Positions 22,900-34,110 of a stretch of 64,000 nt of DNA are shown one piece after another; position 1 is the stretch's first letter; every line of letters starts with the position of its first letter. This DNA is from Areca catechu (lineage: Eukaryota > Streptophyta > Magnoliopsida > Arecales > Arecaceae): assembly GCA_021397845.1 (NCBI GenBank), contig CM038046.1, positions 6,822,001 through 6,886,000 of the forward strand, written 5' to 3'. Made by a program: the position numbers and the translations under genes. Below the pieces are notes generated by a model. That model was not told where the DNA came from, ran no database searches, and saw only the letters and a list, made by a program, of their open reading frames with translations.

Positions 22900-23830
22900 T
22901 TCGGGAGGATGACCCTATTAGGGTCCTACAAATTGGAAGCACGCTCAGCGAAGAGGCCAAGTCAGAGCTAATCAACTTTTTACAGGACAATGCCGACGTC
23001 TTCACCTGGTCGGCGTCGGACATGCCAGGCATCCCGTCGGAGGTCATAACCCACCGGTTTAAGGTGGATACAACTATCAGACAAACAAAAGAAGAGGAGT
23101 TTCGCCCCTGAGAAATAGAGGGCAATTGATGAGGAGGTCAAGAAGCTCTCTGATGCTGGCTTCATCAGAGAGGTCCATTACCCCAACTGGCTGGCAAATA
23201 TTATAATGGTGAGCAAAGCCAATGGAAAGTGGAGGATATGTATGGACTACACCAACCTCAACAAAGCTTGTCCGAAAAATAGCTTTTCCTTACCAAAGAT
23301 TGATCAACTAGTGGACGCCACTATCGGTCACCAGCTTCTGAGCTTCATGGATGCCTTCTCCGGGTACAACCGATCAGCATGGACCCGGAGGATGAAGAGA
23401 AGACAGCCTTTGTCACCGACAAAGGGATGTACTGTTACAGAATGATGCCCTTCGGCTAAAGAACGCTGAAGCCACTTTTCAAAGACTGATCAACCGGGTC
23501 TTTGAAGGGCAACTTGGAAGAAACATGGAGGCGTATGTTGATAATATAGTAGTCAAGAGCCTCCATAGAGCCGACCACATCAAAGACCTATAAGAATCTT
23601 TCGATGCCTTGAGGCATTACCGGATGAAGCTGAACCCAGCCAAATGTACTTTTGGGATGACTTCCAGAAAATTCTTTGGTTTTCTGGTCATGTAAAGAGG
23701 AATTGAGGTCAACCCTGATAAAATCAAGGCCGTCATCGACATGGGGCATCCGACCAGCAAGAAGCAGGTGCAGGAACTCACAGGTCGGATAGCTTTCTTG
23801 GCCGCTTTATTTTTAGATCGACCGAAAAAT
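22900..23830 (+). pseudogene. Reverse transcriptase of gypsy 1 with altered YVDD box
   Basis: Reverse-transcriptase motifs in order: a pre-RT segment (DVFTWSASDMPGIP, about 23000), KANGKWRICMDYTNLNKACP (about 23215), LLSFMDAFSGYN (about 23335), a frameshift, TAFVTDKGMYCYRMMPFG, ATFQRLINRVFEGQLGRNMEAYVDNIVVKS (about 23465-23560) and GIEVNPDKIKAV. The catalytic YVDD reads YVDN, so the second aspartate is lost. At least two frame changes and several stops occur. Confidence 0.85.
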
Positions 23831-23974
23831 GTCTCCCCTTCTTCAAAACTCTGCGATGGTTGAATCGCTTCCAGTGGACCGATGAATATCGATCGGCCTT
23901 CGAAGCCTTGAAGGCGTATTTGGAGACTCCCTCCTTACTTGGTAAGCCTATGGAGGGAGAGCCCCTGTGCCCGT

Positions 23975-24790
23975 ATTTATCGACGTCGATGAGGCGGTGA
24001 GCTCCATCCTTGTTCGGATGGGAGAAAATAATCAGCAAAAGCCAATCTATTACACTAGCAAGGTTCTCCACGACGCCGAAACAAGATATCCCATGATGCA
24101 AAAGCTTGTCTACTCTCTGGTTATGGCGGCCAAGCGACTGCGGCCCTACTTTAAGGCACATTCAATCATAGTTCTGACTAATCAACCTCTTAAGGCGATC
24201 CTTAGAAGTCCCGATACTTCGGGGTGACTCGGCAAGTGGGCCGTTAAGCTTGGTGAATTTGACATTTCCTTCCAATCTCGGTCGGCTATGAAAGCTCAGG
24301 TGATCGTCGATTTCATAACAGAGTATACCTGGAGACGGGAGACACCTCTACAAAAAGCTGACGCACCTGAGGATGACACCGTTGAAGAATCAGAACCCGC
24401 CTGGACATTCCATGTGGACAGGGCATCCAATCTTGCTGGTTGCGGGGTAGGCTTGATCCTCACCAACCTTGACGGGCAGAGCCTGAAATATGCACTTCAT
24501 TTCGCATTTCAAGCATCAAATAATCAAGCGGAGTATGAAGCCCTCCTTGTGGGACTAAGGATAGCTGGTGAGCTGGGCATCGGTCGGATCAAAGACTTCT
24601 CAAATTCCCAACTGGTGGTTAACCAGGTGAAGAACGAGTTCGAGGCGAGAGATCCGACCTTGGCCAAGTACTTGAGTAAGGTACGTAGCCTCGTGACTCA
24701 ACTTAAATTTTTCAAGATCTCCCATATACCTCCAGCACAGAATTCTCAGGTGGACGCCCTGTCACGACTAGCCATCACCATCACTAATCC
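23975..24790 (+). pseudogene. Tandem RNase H domains of gypsy 1
   Basis: The retroviral RNase H remnant lies at about 23980-24225 (PIYYTSKVLHDAETRYP, LRPYFKAHSIIVLTNQPL). A stop sits in its DTSG linker at about 24226. The second, archaeal-type RNase H is at about 24390-24790 in an open frame of 237 codons (WTFHVDRASNLAGCGVG, ASNNQAEYEALLVGLRIA, QVDALSRLA). The order RH then aRH before integrase is diagnostic for Tat. Confidence 0.8.
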
Positions 24791-24999
24791 GTCGGACCGA
24801 ACCTTCATGGAGCACCTACAAAACCTAAACATTGCTAAGGAGACATCAGCAATCCATCAGGTGGAGCAAGAGGCCTCTTGGATGGACTCCATCCTCGCGT
24901 TCCTCAATGAAGGGACCCTGTTAGAAGATAAAACCGAAGCCAAGCATGTGCATTGGACTGCCTCAAAGTACGTCGTCCTCAATGGGATTCTATACAAAT

Positions 25000-26105
25000 G
25001 ATCGTTCACGCAACCACTGCTCAAGTGCCTGGGGCCGTCGGATGCCAACTATGCACTCAGAGAAGTGCACGAAGGAATTTGCGATGATCACCTGGGAGGA
25101 AGATCTTTGGCCTACCAAATTATCCGGCAGGGCTATTACTGGCTAACCATCCAGACGGACGCGTCGGACTTCGTCAGAAAGTGCGATGTGTGCCAAAGAT
25201 ATTCCAACATTCAAAGGCGACCGGCTAGTCAGCTGACCCCACTGACCACCCCCTGGCTGTTCGTGCAATGGGGAATGGACCCCTCGAACCATTCCCTCAA
25301 GCATCCGACCAACGGAAGTTCTTGAATGTAGCTATAGACTACTTCACTAAATGGGTGGAAGCCGACCCGTTAGCACAGATCATTGAGGCCAAGGTGGAGA
25401 ACTTCGTCCGAAATTGCATCATCTTTCGATTCAGCATACCGCAGGAAATCATTACTGACAATGGAAGATAGTTTGACAACCTAAAGTTCCAAGACTTCTA
25501 CCAGCAATATCATATCACCCACCGGTTAACTTTAGTCGGACATCCCCAATCCAACGGGGAGGCCGAAGTCACCAATCCGACAATCCTGCATGGATTGAAG
25601 ACCCAACTGAACGACGCCAAAGGGCTCTGGGCGGAAGAACTTCATTCAGTGCTCTAGGCCTATCGGACTACCTCCTGGATGCCAACTAGGGAGACTCCAT
25701 TCAACCTCACCTACGGGAGTGAAGCCATTATACCAGTGGAAATCTCCTTACAATCCCTCTGGATTGATCATTTTGTCGAACCGGCCAATTCAAAATGAAG
25801 AAGGGATGAACTAGACTTGCTCGAAAAAATCAAACTCCAGGCGAATTTGAAGATGGCGACCTATCATCAAAAAATGAGATTACAATCGTCAAGCTTCAAC
25901 TCGAGTCGCTCGAAGCTTGAGTCGGGACTGGTCTGCGGAGGATAGAGATATCCAGACCGATCGAATAATGAAAGCTCTCCCCAACTGGAAGGGCCCCTAT
26001 CGGGTGGTTGAAGTGATCCAAGCCAAAACTTACCGACTCGAGCATCTGGACGGGCGACAAGTGGCGCATCCTTGGAATGTACATAACCTCTGTAAATATT
26101 ATCAA
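25000..26105 (+). pseudogene. Integrase of gypsy 1
   Basis: An H2C2 zinc-binding domain (HEGICDDHLGG ... CDVCQRYSNIQRRP, about 25065-25215) is followed by the catalytic core: AIDYFTKWVEADPLAQ at about 25330, EIITDNGR at about 25450, then AHPQSNGEAE-like sequence at about 25540. The core is frame-broken with internal stops (for example at 25470 and 25656). The C-terminal GPYRVVEVIQAKTYRLEHLDG motif (about 25995-26060) ends the polyprotein. There is no chromodomain. Confidence 0.8.
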
Positions 26106-26134
26106 CGAAGATCACAATTCTTTCTATGAAGAAG

Positions 26135-26665
26135 TCCGACCTCGCTTGGCAAAGGATCTAGGGCAGCCCACACCGAAAGTCCGACCTCGCTCGGCAAAGG
26201 CCCTAGGGCAACCCACATCAAAAGTTCGACCTCGCTCAACAAGGCTCTATGGCAGCCTACTCAAAAGTTCGACCTCGCTCGGCAAAGGCTCTAAGGCAGC
26301 CCAATCAAAAGTCCAACCTCGCTCGACAAAGGCTCTAGGGTAGCCCGCATCAAAAGTCCGACCTCGCTCGGCAAAGGCTCTAAGACATCCCACATCGAAA
26401 GTCTGACCTCGTTCGGCAAAGGTTCTATGGCAGCCCACTTAAAAATCTGACCTCACTCGGCAAAGGCTCTATGGCAGCCCACTCAAAAGTCCGACCTCGC
26501 TCGACAAAGGCTCTAGGGCAGCCCACTCAAAAGTCCGACCTCGCTCGACAAAGGCTCTTGGGCAGCCCACTCAAAAATCCGATCTCGCTCGACAAAGGCT
26601 CTAGGGAAGCCCACTTAAAGTCCGATCTCGCTCGGCAAAGGCTCTATGGTAGCCCACTCAAAAGT
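26135..26665 (+). repeat. 44-bp minisatellite in the 3' region of gypsy 1
   Basis: Twelve head-to-tail copies with spacing 43-46 bp of a unit like AGTCCGACCTCGCTCGGCAA plus AGGCTCTAGGGCAGCCCACTCAA. It starts just after the integrase end. Tandem repeats in this position are known for Tat/Ogre/Retand elements. Confidence 0.9.
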
Positions 26666-26688
26666 CGGGAGATTCGGCAGCAGCAACA
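26664..26688 (+). repeat. Residual 3' LTR of gypsy 1 (last 23-25 bp)
   Basis: CGGGAGATTCGGCAG followed by CAGCAACA repeats the end of the 5' LTR (20676-20695), with one CAG triplet added. The preceding about 750 bp of LTR is missing, and the minisatellite joins the stub directly. Confidence 0.65.
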
Positions 26689-26693
26689 ATAAT

Positions 26694-28690
26694 GTATAAA
26701 TATTATTTAATATATATTTTATTATTTTTTTAAAATTTTTTGATATTTTTTTCAATGCTCATCTCTCTTACGGAGGGTAATGGACCGGGTTCGGACTGGG
26801 TGCATAACTATCCAAACCCAAACTCGGATACTAAATAAACTATCCAAACCCGATTTAAACACTATCAGGACTAGATTTTTTTTATCCAAACCCATCTCAA
26901 TCAAGTATCGGATAATTCAGATTTACCTGACCCGAATCCAATTAGTCATATTAAATATCTTTTTTATTTTTATTAACTTTAAAATCATCTACCATTTTAT
27001 AAATCATATATACATTAAACAAATAAAATTTAACTATATTTTTAGTTTAACACCAATCCGAGAAAAGGAAGAGCTGTCGAAGAGGAAGAGGGGAGTTGGA
27101 GATTAATCGGGGTTTACCGATTATAAATTATAATTACAATTCCCTTATTTATGAAAAATAATAATTAGGGTAAAGGATTAAAGTATTTTAAAATTTAATA
27201 ACTAATAAAAAATATTTAATATAATATATATTAATTATATATATTTAAATATAATAATAATTTAGGTCGGGTTCGAGTCATGTGTATATCTATCCAATCC
27301 CGGTCCAAATCTAAAGTTAAGCATTCGGGTTTTATCCAAATCCGGTCCAAATCCTGTCAAAGCGTTGACTACCCAATCCAATCGGGTCGGGCCGAATCGG
27401 ATGCCCATGGATTTGGGTTTTTGTTGCCATCCTTAATCTCTCTGTTACTTGGTCTCATCTAACCTAACTATCCCTTTCGTCTTCCTTTGCCCATCTCTTC
27501 ACTACCCAAACCACTTATCGAGCTATGAACTTTAGAATTAGAATTAGAATTAGATACAGCTCGTCGACAAAAAATAGTATCGACCAGGGTGCCATGATCT
27601 TGGAAAATTAGAATGGATGCAAACAATCTCAAGGAGATGATCAAGGTAGAAGAGGGAGGCCACTATAGCTATCGAAGGCAAAGGAGAGAAAATGGAGGGT
27701 GGGGTAAGGCTTGATCACCGGTCAAAGATTGAGAAAGAAGAGATCAAGGGGCAGGGCGAGCGACAACTATTGTGGTCATATATGGTTACAAATGGGTCAG
27801 GCCGACCCGTGACCCAACTTGATCCTTTTAGACCCGATCTAATCCATGGAATTAGGTTAACTTCTAAAATTGGATCCATTCTATTTTTCTAGTCATGTCT
27901 ACATTTACTAAATCTAAACTTGACTCGATCCAACTCGTGAGCTTATTTTGAACCTGAACCATCCAGATATTTCTAGTTTTTTTTTTGGAGACCCAACCTG
28001 ATATAAACCCTCATCTTCGATCTACTAATGAGATTCCATAGAAACTTGAAGACTAATAAAACCACATGGACCATAGTTTTCTCAAAACCAAGAGTGGGTA
28101 GGCTATTCTTGAAACCCACCCCCACCCTGAGCCCTTCGCTCCCTTGTCGACGTCACTACTTGCTTTGTCCAAGTCTTAGCCCGATTGGGAACCTTTATCA
28201 TTGCCATTCACGGTCGGATCGATGCCAACCTCCTTGACATCATATGGGCGATGGAGGATCTCAACCTCTCAGGTTTCATTGACACCTTCGATCTGACGAG
28301 ATCGCTTCTAAGATCGAGCAATTTGAAAGAGTTAATAATGTTCATCCGATCAATGAAAGAGAGATCCGTTTCTCAAGGCTAATCTGAAATGAATTCATGA
28401 GGGCTAGGGTGTTGCCATTTCAGCATGAGATAGGGTAGGAGATGCCATTTCAGCATGTACCGTGGTAGCTGTCGTGCTTCTTGGAGTCATGAGAGAGGTT
28501 GCGAAGAGAGAGGGAAGAAGGGGAACAAGAGAGAAGGGGAGGGGAAGAGGGAGATGATGAAGGGGGTGAGGTTATCAGGGAAAAGGGAGAGGGTTTTGCC
28601 AATGGAGATGGAGAGAGTTTAGTTTTGGTTGTAGTACTGGTGTGAACACCGGCAATGGAAAAAGATTTCAAGCTAATCTAATTCACCCAG
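26694..28690. repeat. Non-coding repeat DNA with GGGTCGGGT/ACCCGAATCC motifs
   Basis: From about 26765 to 27440 and again at about 27780-27990, short direct and inverted copies of ACCCGATCCAAATCC-like motifs recur on both strands. The outer ends, GAGGGTAATGGACCGGG and (minus) GGATGGCAACAAAAACCC, may be termini of a non-autonomous DNA transposon. Similar motif clusters lie at about 31620-31770, 37450-37620, 48100-48260 and 60850-61160. 28000-28690 holds only weak short open frames and a purine-rich stretch (about 28490-28620). Confidence 0.4.
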
Positions 28691-28699
28691 ACTCTTTAT

Positions 28700-29190
28700 G
28701 GATTTGTTGCTAAGGTAAATTGGTCAAGATGATCAATGGACAAAATCAAGAAAGCAAAGCAAGGAAACATCAACTACTTCAACTTCCTTACCATATTTAT
28801 TGAAGCTAACTTAACTACCACAACTTCCACAACTTCTTCAACTTCTTGGATGTCAACATGAAGCCAACTACCTCCTTGGGCGCCACATCATCAACTTCCT
28901 TCTTGGGCGCCAACTAATTTAACTACTTCCAATCCCCTTCAACTACTTGGAACAACTTGAAATAACTTCCCAACCACCTTGCCATGTGGAATGCCACTTC
29001 ATTCTCCACTTCACCCTCCAACAAGGATGCCACATCATCAAGGAAGGTTGCATCACCCCCCACACGTACTAATTGGTTGCAACCAACTATAGTTACAACT
29101 ACTAACCTTGTTGTTACAACTAATTAACTAATCTTTTTATAACCTATATATTTGTTATAACCAAATTAGTTACAACTAATGTTGGTTAGG
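28700..29190 (+). repeat. Left part of an LTR-like sequence interrupted by a nested insertion
   Basis: A low-complexity, C/A/T-rich sequence (CAACTACTTCAACTTCC type) with no coding. It stops at the target duplication ATAGC (29191-29195) and appears to resume at 30600. Outer termini were not identified. Confidence 0.4.
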
Positions 29191-29195
29191 ATAGC

Positions 29196-30594
29196 TGATG
29201 TGGGACTGTATGCTCTGATATCAAGACTGGTGTCGGACCGTTGATCGTTAAGAAACGATTTCTAGATTAGGGTGTCCAATTTAATTAAATTAAATCTAAT
29301 TAAATAAAAATAACCAGCAATCAATTGGGTCAGGTTATCAAAGTGGATCTCACTCGAAAACACGGAATCTTACAAAATTTGGAAAAGGGAGATCGTCCTG
29401 AGATTGTCCAAAAATCCGGACCAGCGATTCGCGGGCGAGATTGATCTAAAGCCGTTGGACCTGAATCACCAAAAAAGAAATGATTAATAATCCCAAATCA
29501 AAATTAATAATAATCCCAATGCTTTGAGATCAGTGCTCTGAGATTCGTGAGACTTTGAGAACCGTGCACCTCTGGGATTCGTGCGGTGTAGAAGTCGTCA
29601 GCAGCGAACGTGAATGCTTTCACGTTCGTGCTGTTTTTTTCTCCTTCACCATGGATCAACACCGAGAGGAACAGGGGACCGGGCGGAGGGGAGATCTGGC
29701 GGGATCTTGCCGGTGACGGGGCTGTGCTGCGACGGCGGTGGTCTCGATGGCGGGCGACGGCTGAGGAGGACATGATGGCAGGGACTTCGACCGTGGAGGG
29801 CACGGCTGCAGGGTTTTCGACCGTGGAGGGCACGGCTGCGGGAAATGGCTGACGGGCTCAGGAGGCTGGCGTGCGGCGGAGGGGACCGCGGGAGCGAAGG
29901 GCGACTTCGGTGGAAGGCTTCATGGAGGGCTTGGCTGCAGCGATGGAGTTCTGGCAAGGTCTGTCTGCGGTCGTGCGGTGGATGGTGGTCTGGTCGTGGA
30001 TCTTCGGGATCGGACGGTTGGCAGCAGTGAGGAGGCGCTATGGTGGCTTCGGCCGGGCAGATCCGGGAAGATCTGTACGGTGGAGACTGTGGTGGCGTTA
30101 GATACGGGTCAACGGGCGATTGAGTTTAGCTTGATTACTTTGATTGAGTCACTCGGAAGAGAAATAGAGGAGGGAAAACATAGATAAGAGAAAGAGGAAA
30201 GAGAGAGAACCAGGAAGAGAGGAAGTAGAATCAGGAAGAAGAGGAATTCGAGAAGAGACGGAAAGGGGGAAAAGAATCGAGAAGAAGAGAGGGGAGAGAA
30301 GTCGGGATGCACCCAGATGATTTCTCCAAATATTCTTTGCTAAATCTTTATTCATGGCAAACATAATTTAAATAAAGCAACAACGATAAAGATAAATCCT
30401 AAACAATCACAAAATAATCGGAACGATTAAGTATTCCGATAACTCTAAAAAAATAAAAAATCTGATCTCCGATTTGGAGATATCCCAAATTCCACGTACA
30501 TCCATAAAATAATAAAATGATACATCAAGAATCGTGATGGGCTGGCACCGAGATCTGGACTAGCTGGACTTGAACCGGCTCAATGTCCCCATCA
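29196..30594. mobile_element. Nested LTR-type insertion (1399 bp) with perfect target duplication
   Basis: The insertion begins TGATGTGGGA and ends TCCCCATCA, so its ends are inverted repeats of the TG...CA kind. It is flanked by identical ATAGC at 29191-29195 and 30595-30599. That is the structure of a solo LTR or small LTR element. Its interior has a GC-rich portion (29640-30110) with open frames on both strands but no recognisable domain, and a purine-rich portion (30165-30300). GCTCTGATATCAA at 29212 resembles a reversed tRNA-Met primer site, but without a second LTR it cannot be interpreted. Confidence 0.75.
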
Positions 30595-30599
30595 ATAGC

Positions 30600-31440
30600 C
30601 TTATCCCTTGTAGCCGAATTCTATGGAGGCCTATAAATACCTCCTAATCCCTTGTAAGAAAGGTACTTGATGAATGAAATAAAAGCTTGAAGTCTTCTTT
30701 CCCTTGACCGTGTGTGTGCCATTGTTTTCGCTCCAAGTGTGGAGAGGGTGGAGGCCCATTTTGCTTGCTTGTTTCTTTCTTCTTCCATTGCCACAAGCAA
30801 TATCACTCCTTGAGGGAGGGGGTGTGAGGCCCATTCCACTTCAACAAAGTCCTTCCATGGCTATTTGAAGTGTTGCTCCTTGAGAGAGAGGGTGTGAGAC
30901 CCAAGTCCAAGCTGTCCAAGCTTCAAGAGCCTTCCTATTTTCCTTCTCTTCCCTTTCTTATATTTCAATTCCTTTCTTCTCTTTGCTTCCACACCTTCTA
31001 ATGATATCTTTTGCAGGTTCTTCCATGATCTTGAGTTGAAGATGAAGGTCACCTCGTCTTAAAACCAACTACAAGTGAAGTCCATTACCAAAGGTGTGTA
31101 AGTCTTACCTTCCACTTGCCCTTCCTAGGAGTGTTGAGAAAACCCTCCACCAATCACTTTAGCTTTCATTGTTGGTAGGGAAACCCTTCCTAAACTCTTA
31201 AGATCTGAATATTTGAAGGTACTTGCCCTAGTAAAGATAGTTTCTTAGCCATATGGTCCTTTCTCTTTAATTTGAACAAGATATCATTTGCGGGTGTTTC
31301 AACTTTTGAACTAATAATCCATTTCAATGTATTTTCTTGCTCCCTCATGCTTCATTTAGCTAGTGCATGTAAGATTCCTTGCTCGTCATAGATAGCTAAT
31401 CTTCTAGGCTTCACCATCCATCTCATCTTGTCCTGCATCA
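30600..31440 (+). repeat. Right part of the interrupted LTR-like sequence, with TATA box
   Basis: Continues the host sequence of the nested insertion. CTATAAATACC at about 30630 is followed by AATGAAATAAAAGC at about 30673, a promoter and polyadenylation arrangement typical of an LTR R region in plus orientation. Two related GAGG(G)GTGTGAG(G)CCC blocks occur at about 30814 and 30886. No protein domain. Confidence 0.4.
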
Positions 31441-32060
31441 AGTACTCTAGTGGTTCGTGTGGGAGAGGAAGAAGAGGCTCAGCAAGGAGGCAAAGAAAAA
31501 GGGTGGGAAAAAAAAGAACCTGGAATTTATTTTTTAGTATTTATTCTTATTAATTTATTTTATTGGGAACTAAAAAAAAGTGGCAAGAAAGAAATTTCAT
31601 AAAAGATACATAACTTAACCCAACCTGAATAACCCAATGGATCAAAAAAATTGGTCACAGACCTGAACTGATTCGCTCTTTTGTTAGATTAGGTTTGGAT
31701 CCACCGATTAGACTCGAACAAAGAATGAAATTGGATCAAGATCACTCATAATTCGGTCAAATCCGATCCATTTATATCCCTATGGTTGGAGGTGAGGGAA
31801 AAGAAGTGGAGGGTGGGATGGGGCTTGATTGCGGGTTAGAGATCAAGAAGAAGGTGGTTGAGGCATTGGGGGAATGGTGAGCGAGTGTCTCATGACAAAG
31901 ATCAACAAAGGAGAGACATGTTATGGTGGAGCAGGTGGGTGTCATCAATAATGGTGGTGGTGATGCCAGACATCATAGGGGAGCGGGTGGGGCAATGGAG
32001 TTGGACCAGGACAAGGCAATAGAGCAAGGGCCGGTGGCATTTTTCTTGGAAGAGTAATTT
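31441..32060. other. Intergenic, repeat-derived
   Basis: Contains one of the ACCCAACC/GGATC motif clusters (about 31615-31770) and a purine-rich part. No gene. Confidence 0.4.
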
Positions 32061-33115
32061 TTTGTGCACCGCGTGCGGTGCAGCAAATCCAGCGTGGCAC
32101 GCATTGCATGCTTTTATTGGTCCAAATATATCCGTTGTGGCATGACGGGACAAGAGCTAAGGTGACTAGCATTAATTACTGTTCAGCTTTTATTTAAAAT
32201 TTTTGTCTAGACCAAAATACCCTTAAGACATCCTAGTTCGAAAGCTATGATATCCCAGTTCAAAACCTACGACATCCTAGTTCAAAAAATGACCTGCAAA
32301 ACCTACAACATCCTAGTTCAAAACCTACGACATCCTAGTTCAAAACCTACGACATCATAGTTCAAAAATGACCTGAAACAGTATTACGACATCATAGTTC
32401 AAAACCTACGATATCCTAGTTCAAAACCTACGATATCCTAGTTCAAAAATGACCTGAAACAGTATTACGACATCCTAGTTCAAAACCTACGACACCTTAG
32501 TTCAAAAATGACAGCCATGCATAAAATATAAATTAAAACTTGAAACAGTATTACGATATCCTAGTTTAAAACCTATGATATCCTAGTTCAAAACTTACGA
32601 CACCTTAGTTCAAAAATAACTTAAAACAGTATTACGATATCCTAGTTTAAAACCTAGGATACCCTAGTTCAAAAATGACCTGAAACAATATTATGATATC
32701 CTAGTTCAAAACCTACGATACGTTAGTTCAAAACCTACGACATCCTAGTTCAAAAATGACCTGAAACAGTATTACGATATCCTAGTTCAAAGCCTACGAC
32801 ATCCTTGTTCAAAACCTACGACACATCAGTTCGAAATGATAACCATGCAGAAAATATAAACTAAAACCTAAAACAGTATTACGATATCATAATTCAAAAG
32901 CTACGACAGCCTAGTTCAAAACCTGCGATACCCTAGTTTAAGGGACTGGAGATAAGGTATTTTGGTCTGGACGAAAATTTAAATAAAAACTGAATGATAA
33001 TTAATGCTAGTCATGCTAAGCTCCTATCCCGTCATGCTACAGTGGATATATTGAAATAATAAAAAAATATGATGTGGACCATGTCGGATTTACTGTACCG
33101 TATGTGGTGCACAAA
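32061..33115. mobile_element. Long-TIR Mutator-like element with internal minisatellite
   Basis: The ends are long inverted repeats of roughly 170-190 bp. Left: TTTGTGCACCGCGTGCGGTG, then GCATGACGGGA, ACTAGCATTAATTA and GACCAAAATACC. The right end, read on the minus strand, gives TTTGTGCACCACATACGGTA, GCATGACGGGA, ACTAGCATTAATTA and GACCAAAATACC in the same order. No transposase is present. Long TIRs suggest a Mutator-like MITE. The 9-bp flanks (gagtaattt and gacttttct) match poorly, so the family call is an inference. Confidence 0.75.
32225..32940 (+). repeat. 22-bp minisatellite filling the long-TIR element
   Basis: About 25-30 units of ACGACATCCTAGTTCAAAAC with a two-base joiner, in places alternating with a longer unit containing AAAATGACCTGAAACAGTATT. 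All units point the same way. No open frame of note. Confidence 0.9.
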
Positions 33116-33200
33116 GACTTTTCTTTCCTTGGAAAGGGAGGAAGTAGTCTTATAGTGCATTTTTCTTGGAAAGGGAGGAAGTGGTCTTATGATGCACTAT
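33116..33200 (+). repeat. Two-copy tandem duplication
   Basis: CTTGGAAAGGGAGGAAGT plus GTCTTAT...TGCA occurs twice about 42 bp apart. Part of the same sequence (CATTTTTCTTGGAA) also occurs left of the long-TIR element at about 32038. It is probably the ancestral target sequence. Confidence 0.6.
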
Positions 33201-34110
33201 AGGAAAGAAAGAAGAAAAAAAGAGGCGAAGCAACATCTTAAAATTCCCCAAACTTCTAATTATCTTTAGTATTAACCATTCTTTTTATTTCAAATCATCT
33301 CCGTAACTTAAATTATTTACCATACCATCCACGTGACCGGTTAAAATGGATTGCTGGTGAGTAGATTAGTGTTGTTTATCATGAATTGAATGGTTAGGAA
33401 AAAAATAATATATAAAAAGACTAAATGGATTTAGAGTGCTGCAGAAAAAACAAAATACATGGAAGTGTTAGGGTGCATCAACTTTAATGCTTCAAAGCCA
33501 TTTGATGAAAGGATTATGTGGCGATGAGATAGCTTTCGTTGAAGGGACCAGAAGTTATCGATTGATGACTTGTTTATATGTAGGACCATCAGGAATGGAT
33601 TGGTGGGGGGTGGCGGCCGGAGCGGGGCGGGGAGAGACTGTGAATCACTAGATTGCATATTGATGATACGGATTCAACCAAAAAAAAAAAAAAAAAAAAT
33701 CCTTCAGAAGTTCTCCCAAGTTATATTTGGATACTTTTAAATAATTATTAACATATTTTTTATATTAAAATTATCACAATTTTTTATAATATGATAATTT
33801 TTAATAATAAATTTAAAAGTTTAAGAATAAATATTAAAAATAACAATTAAGAAGATTAAGATGGTTTAAAAACATTTTTGAAAAAATTATCAAAATTTTC
33901 ATTTTGTAAAAAATAACTTTTTTTACATAATTTTGTTCATAAAATATAAAAATTATTGCCTAGAAAAGCTAATTTTCATCTTCCTTCTTTTAAAATTTCA
34001 ACCAAACATTAAATAGTTTTTTTATTTTTTTGTTGATCATTTTTTTTCTTCCTCTACTGAACAAATAAGTTTTTTATTTATGAATTAATTATTGAAAATC
34101 TTGGAAGGGG
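33201..34110. other. Intergenic, AT-rich
   Basis: No gene. A 22-base A run at about 33679-33700 may mark the 3' end of an unrecognised retroposon. The remainder is AT-rich. Confidence 0.5.

Larger units (their letters stand above)
19920..26688 (+). mobile_element. Ty3/gypsy retrotransposon, Tat lineage, defective
   Basis: A 6.8-kb element in plus orientation: 5' LTR, leader, gag, protease, reverse transcriptase, RNase H, a second (archaeal-type) RNase H, integrase, a 44-bp minisatellite and a stub of the 3' LTR. The second RNase H after the usual one is the mark of the Tat group. The 5-bp flanks atact (19915-19919) and ataat (26689-26693) differ at one base. Many frameshifts and stops break the polyprotein. 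The 3' LTR is reduced to its last 23-25 bp. Confidence 0.85.

Noticed and set aside
29212..29224. Reversed tRNA-Met primer site suggesting a minus-strand LTR element starting at 29228
   Set aside because: The exact ATAGC duplication places the insertion ends at 29196 and 30594, so the motif is internal and no second LTR is seen.
29504..30187. GC-rich open frames in the nested insertion
   Set aside because: Overlapping frames on both strands with Ser/Pro/Arg bias and no domain; fits a GC-rich LTR interior.
32225..32940. CRISPR-like array
   Set aside because: Regular 22-bp units without unique spacers, in a plant nuclear context; it is a minisatellite inside a transposon.
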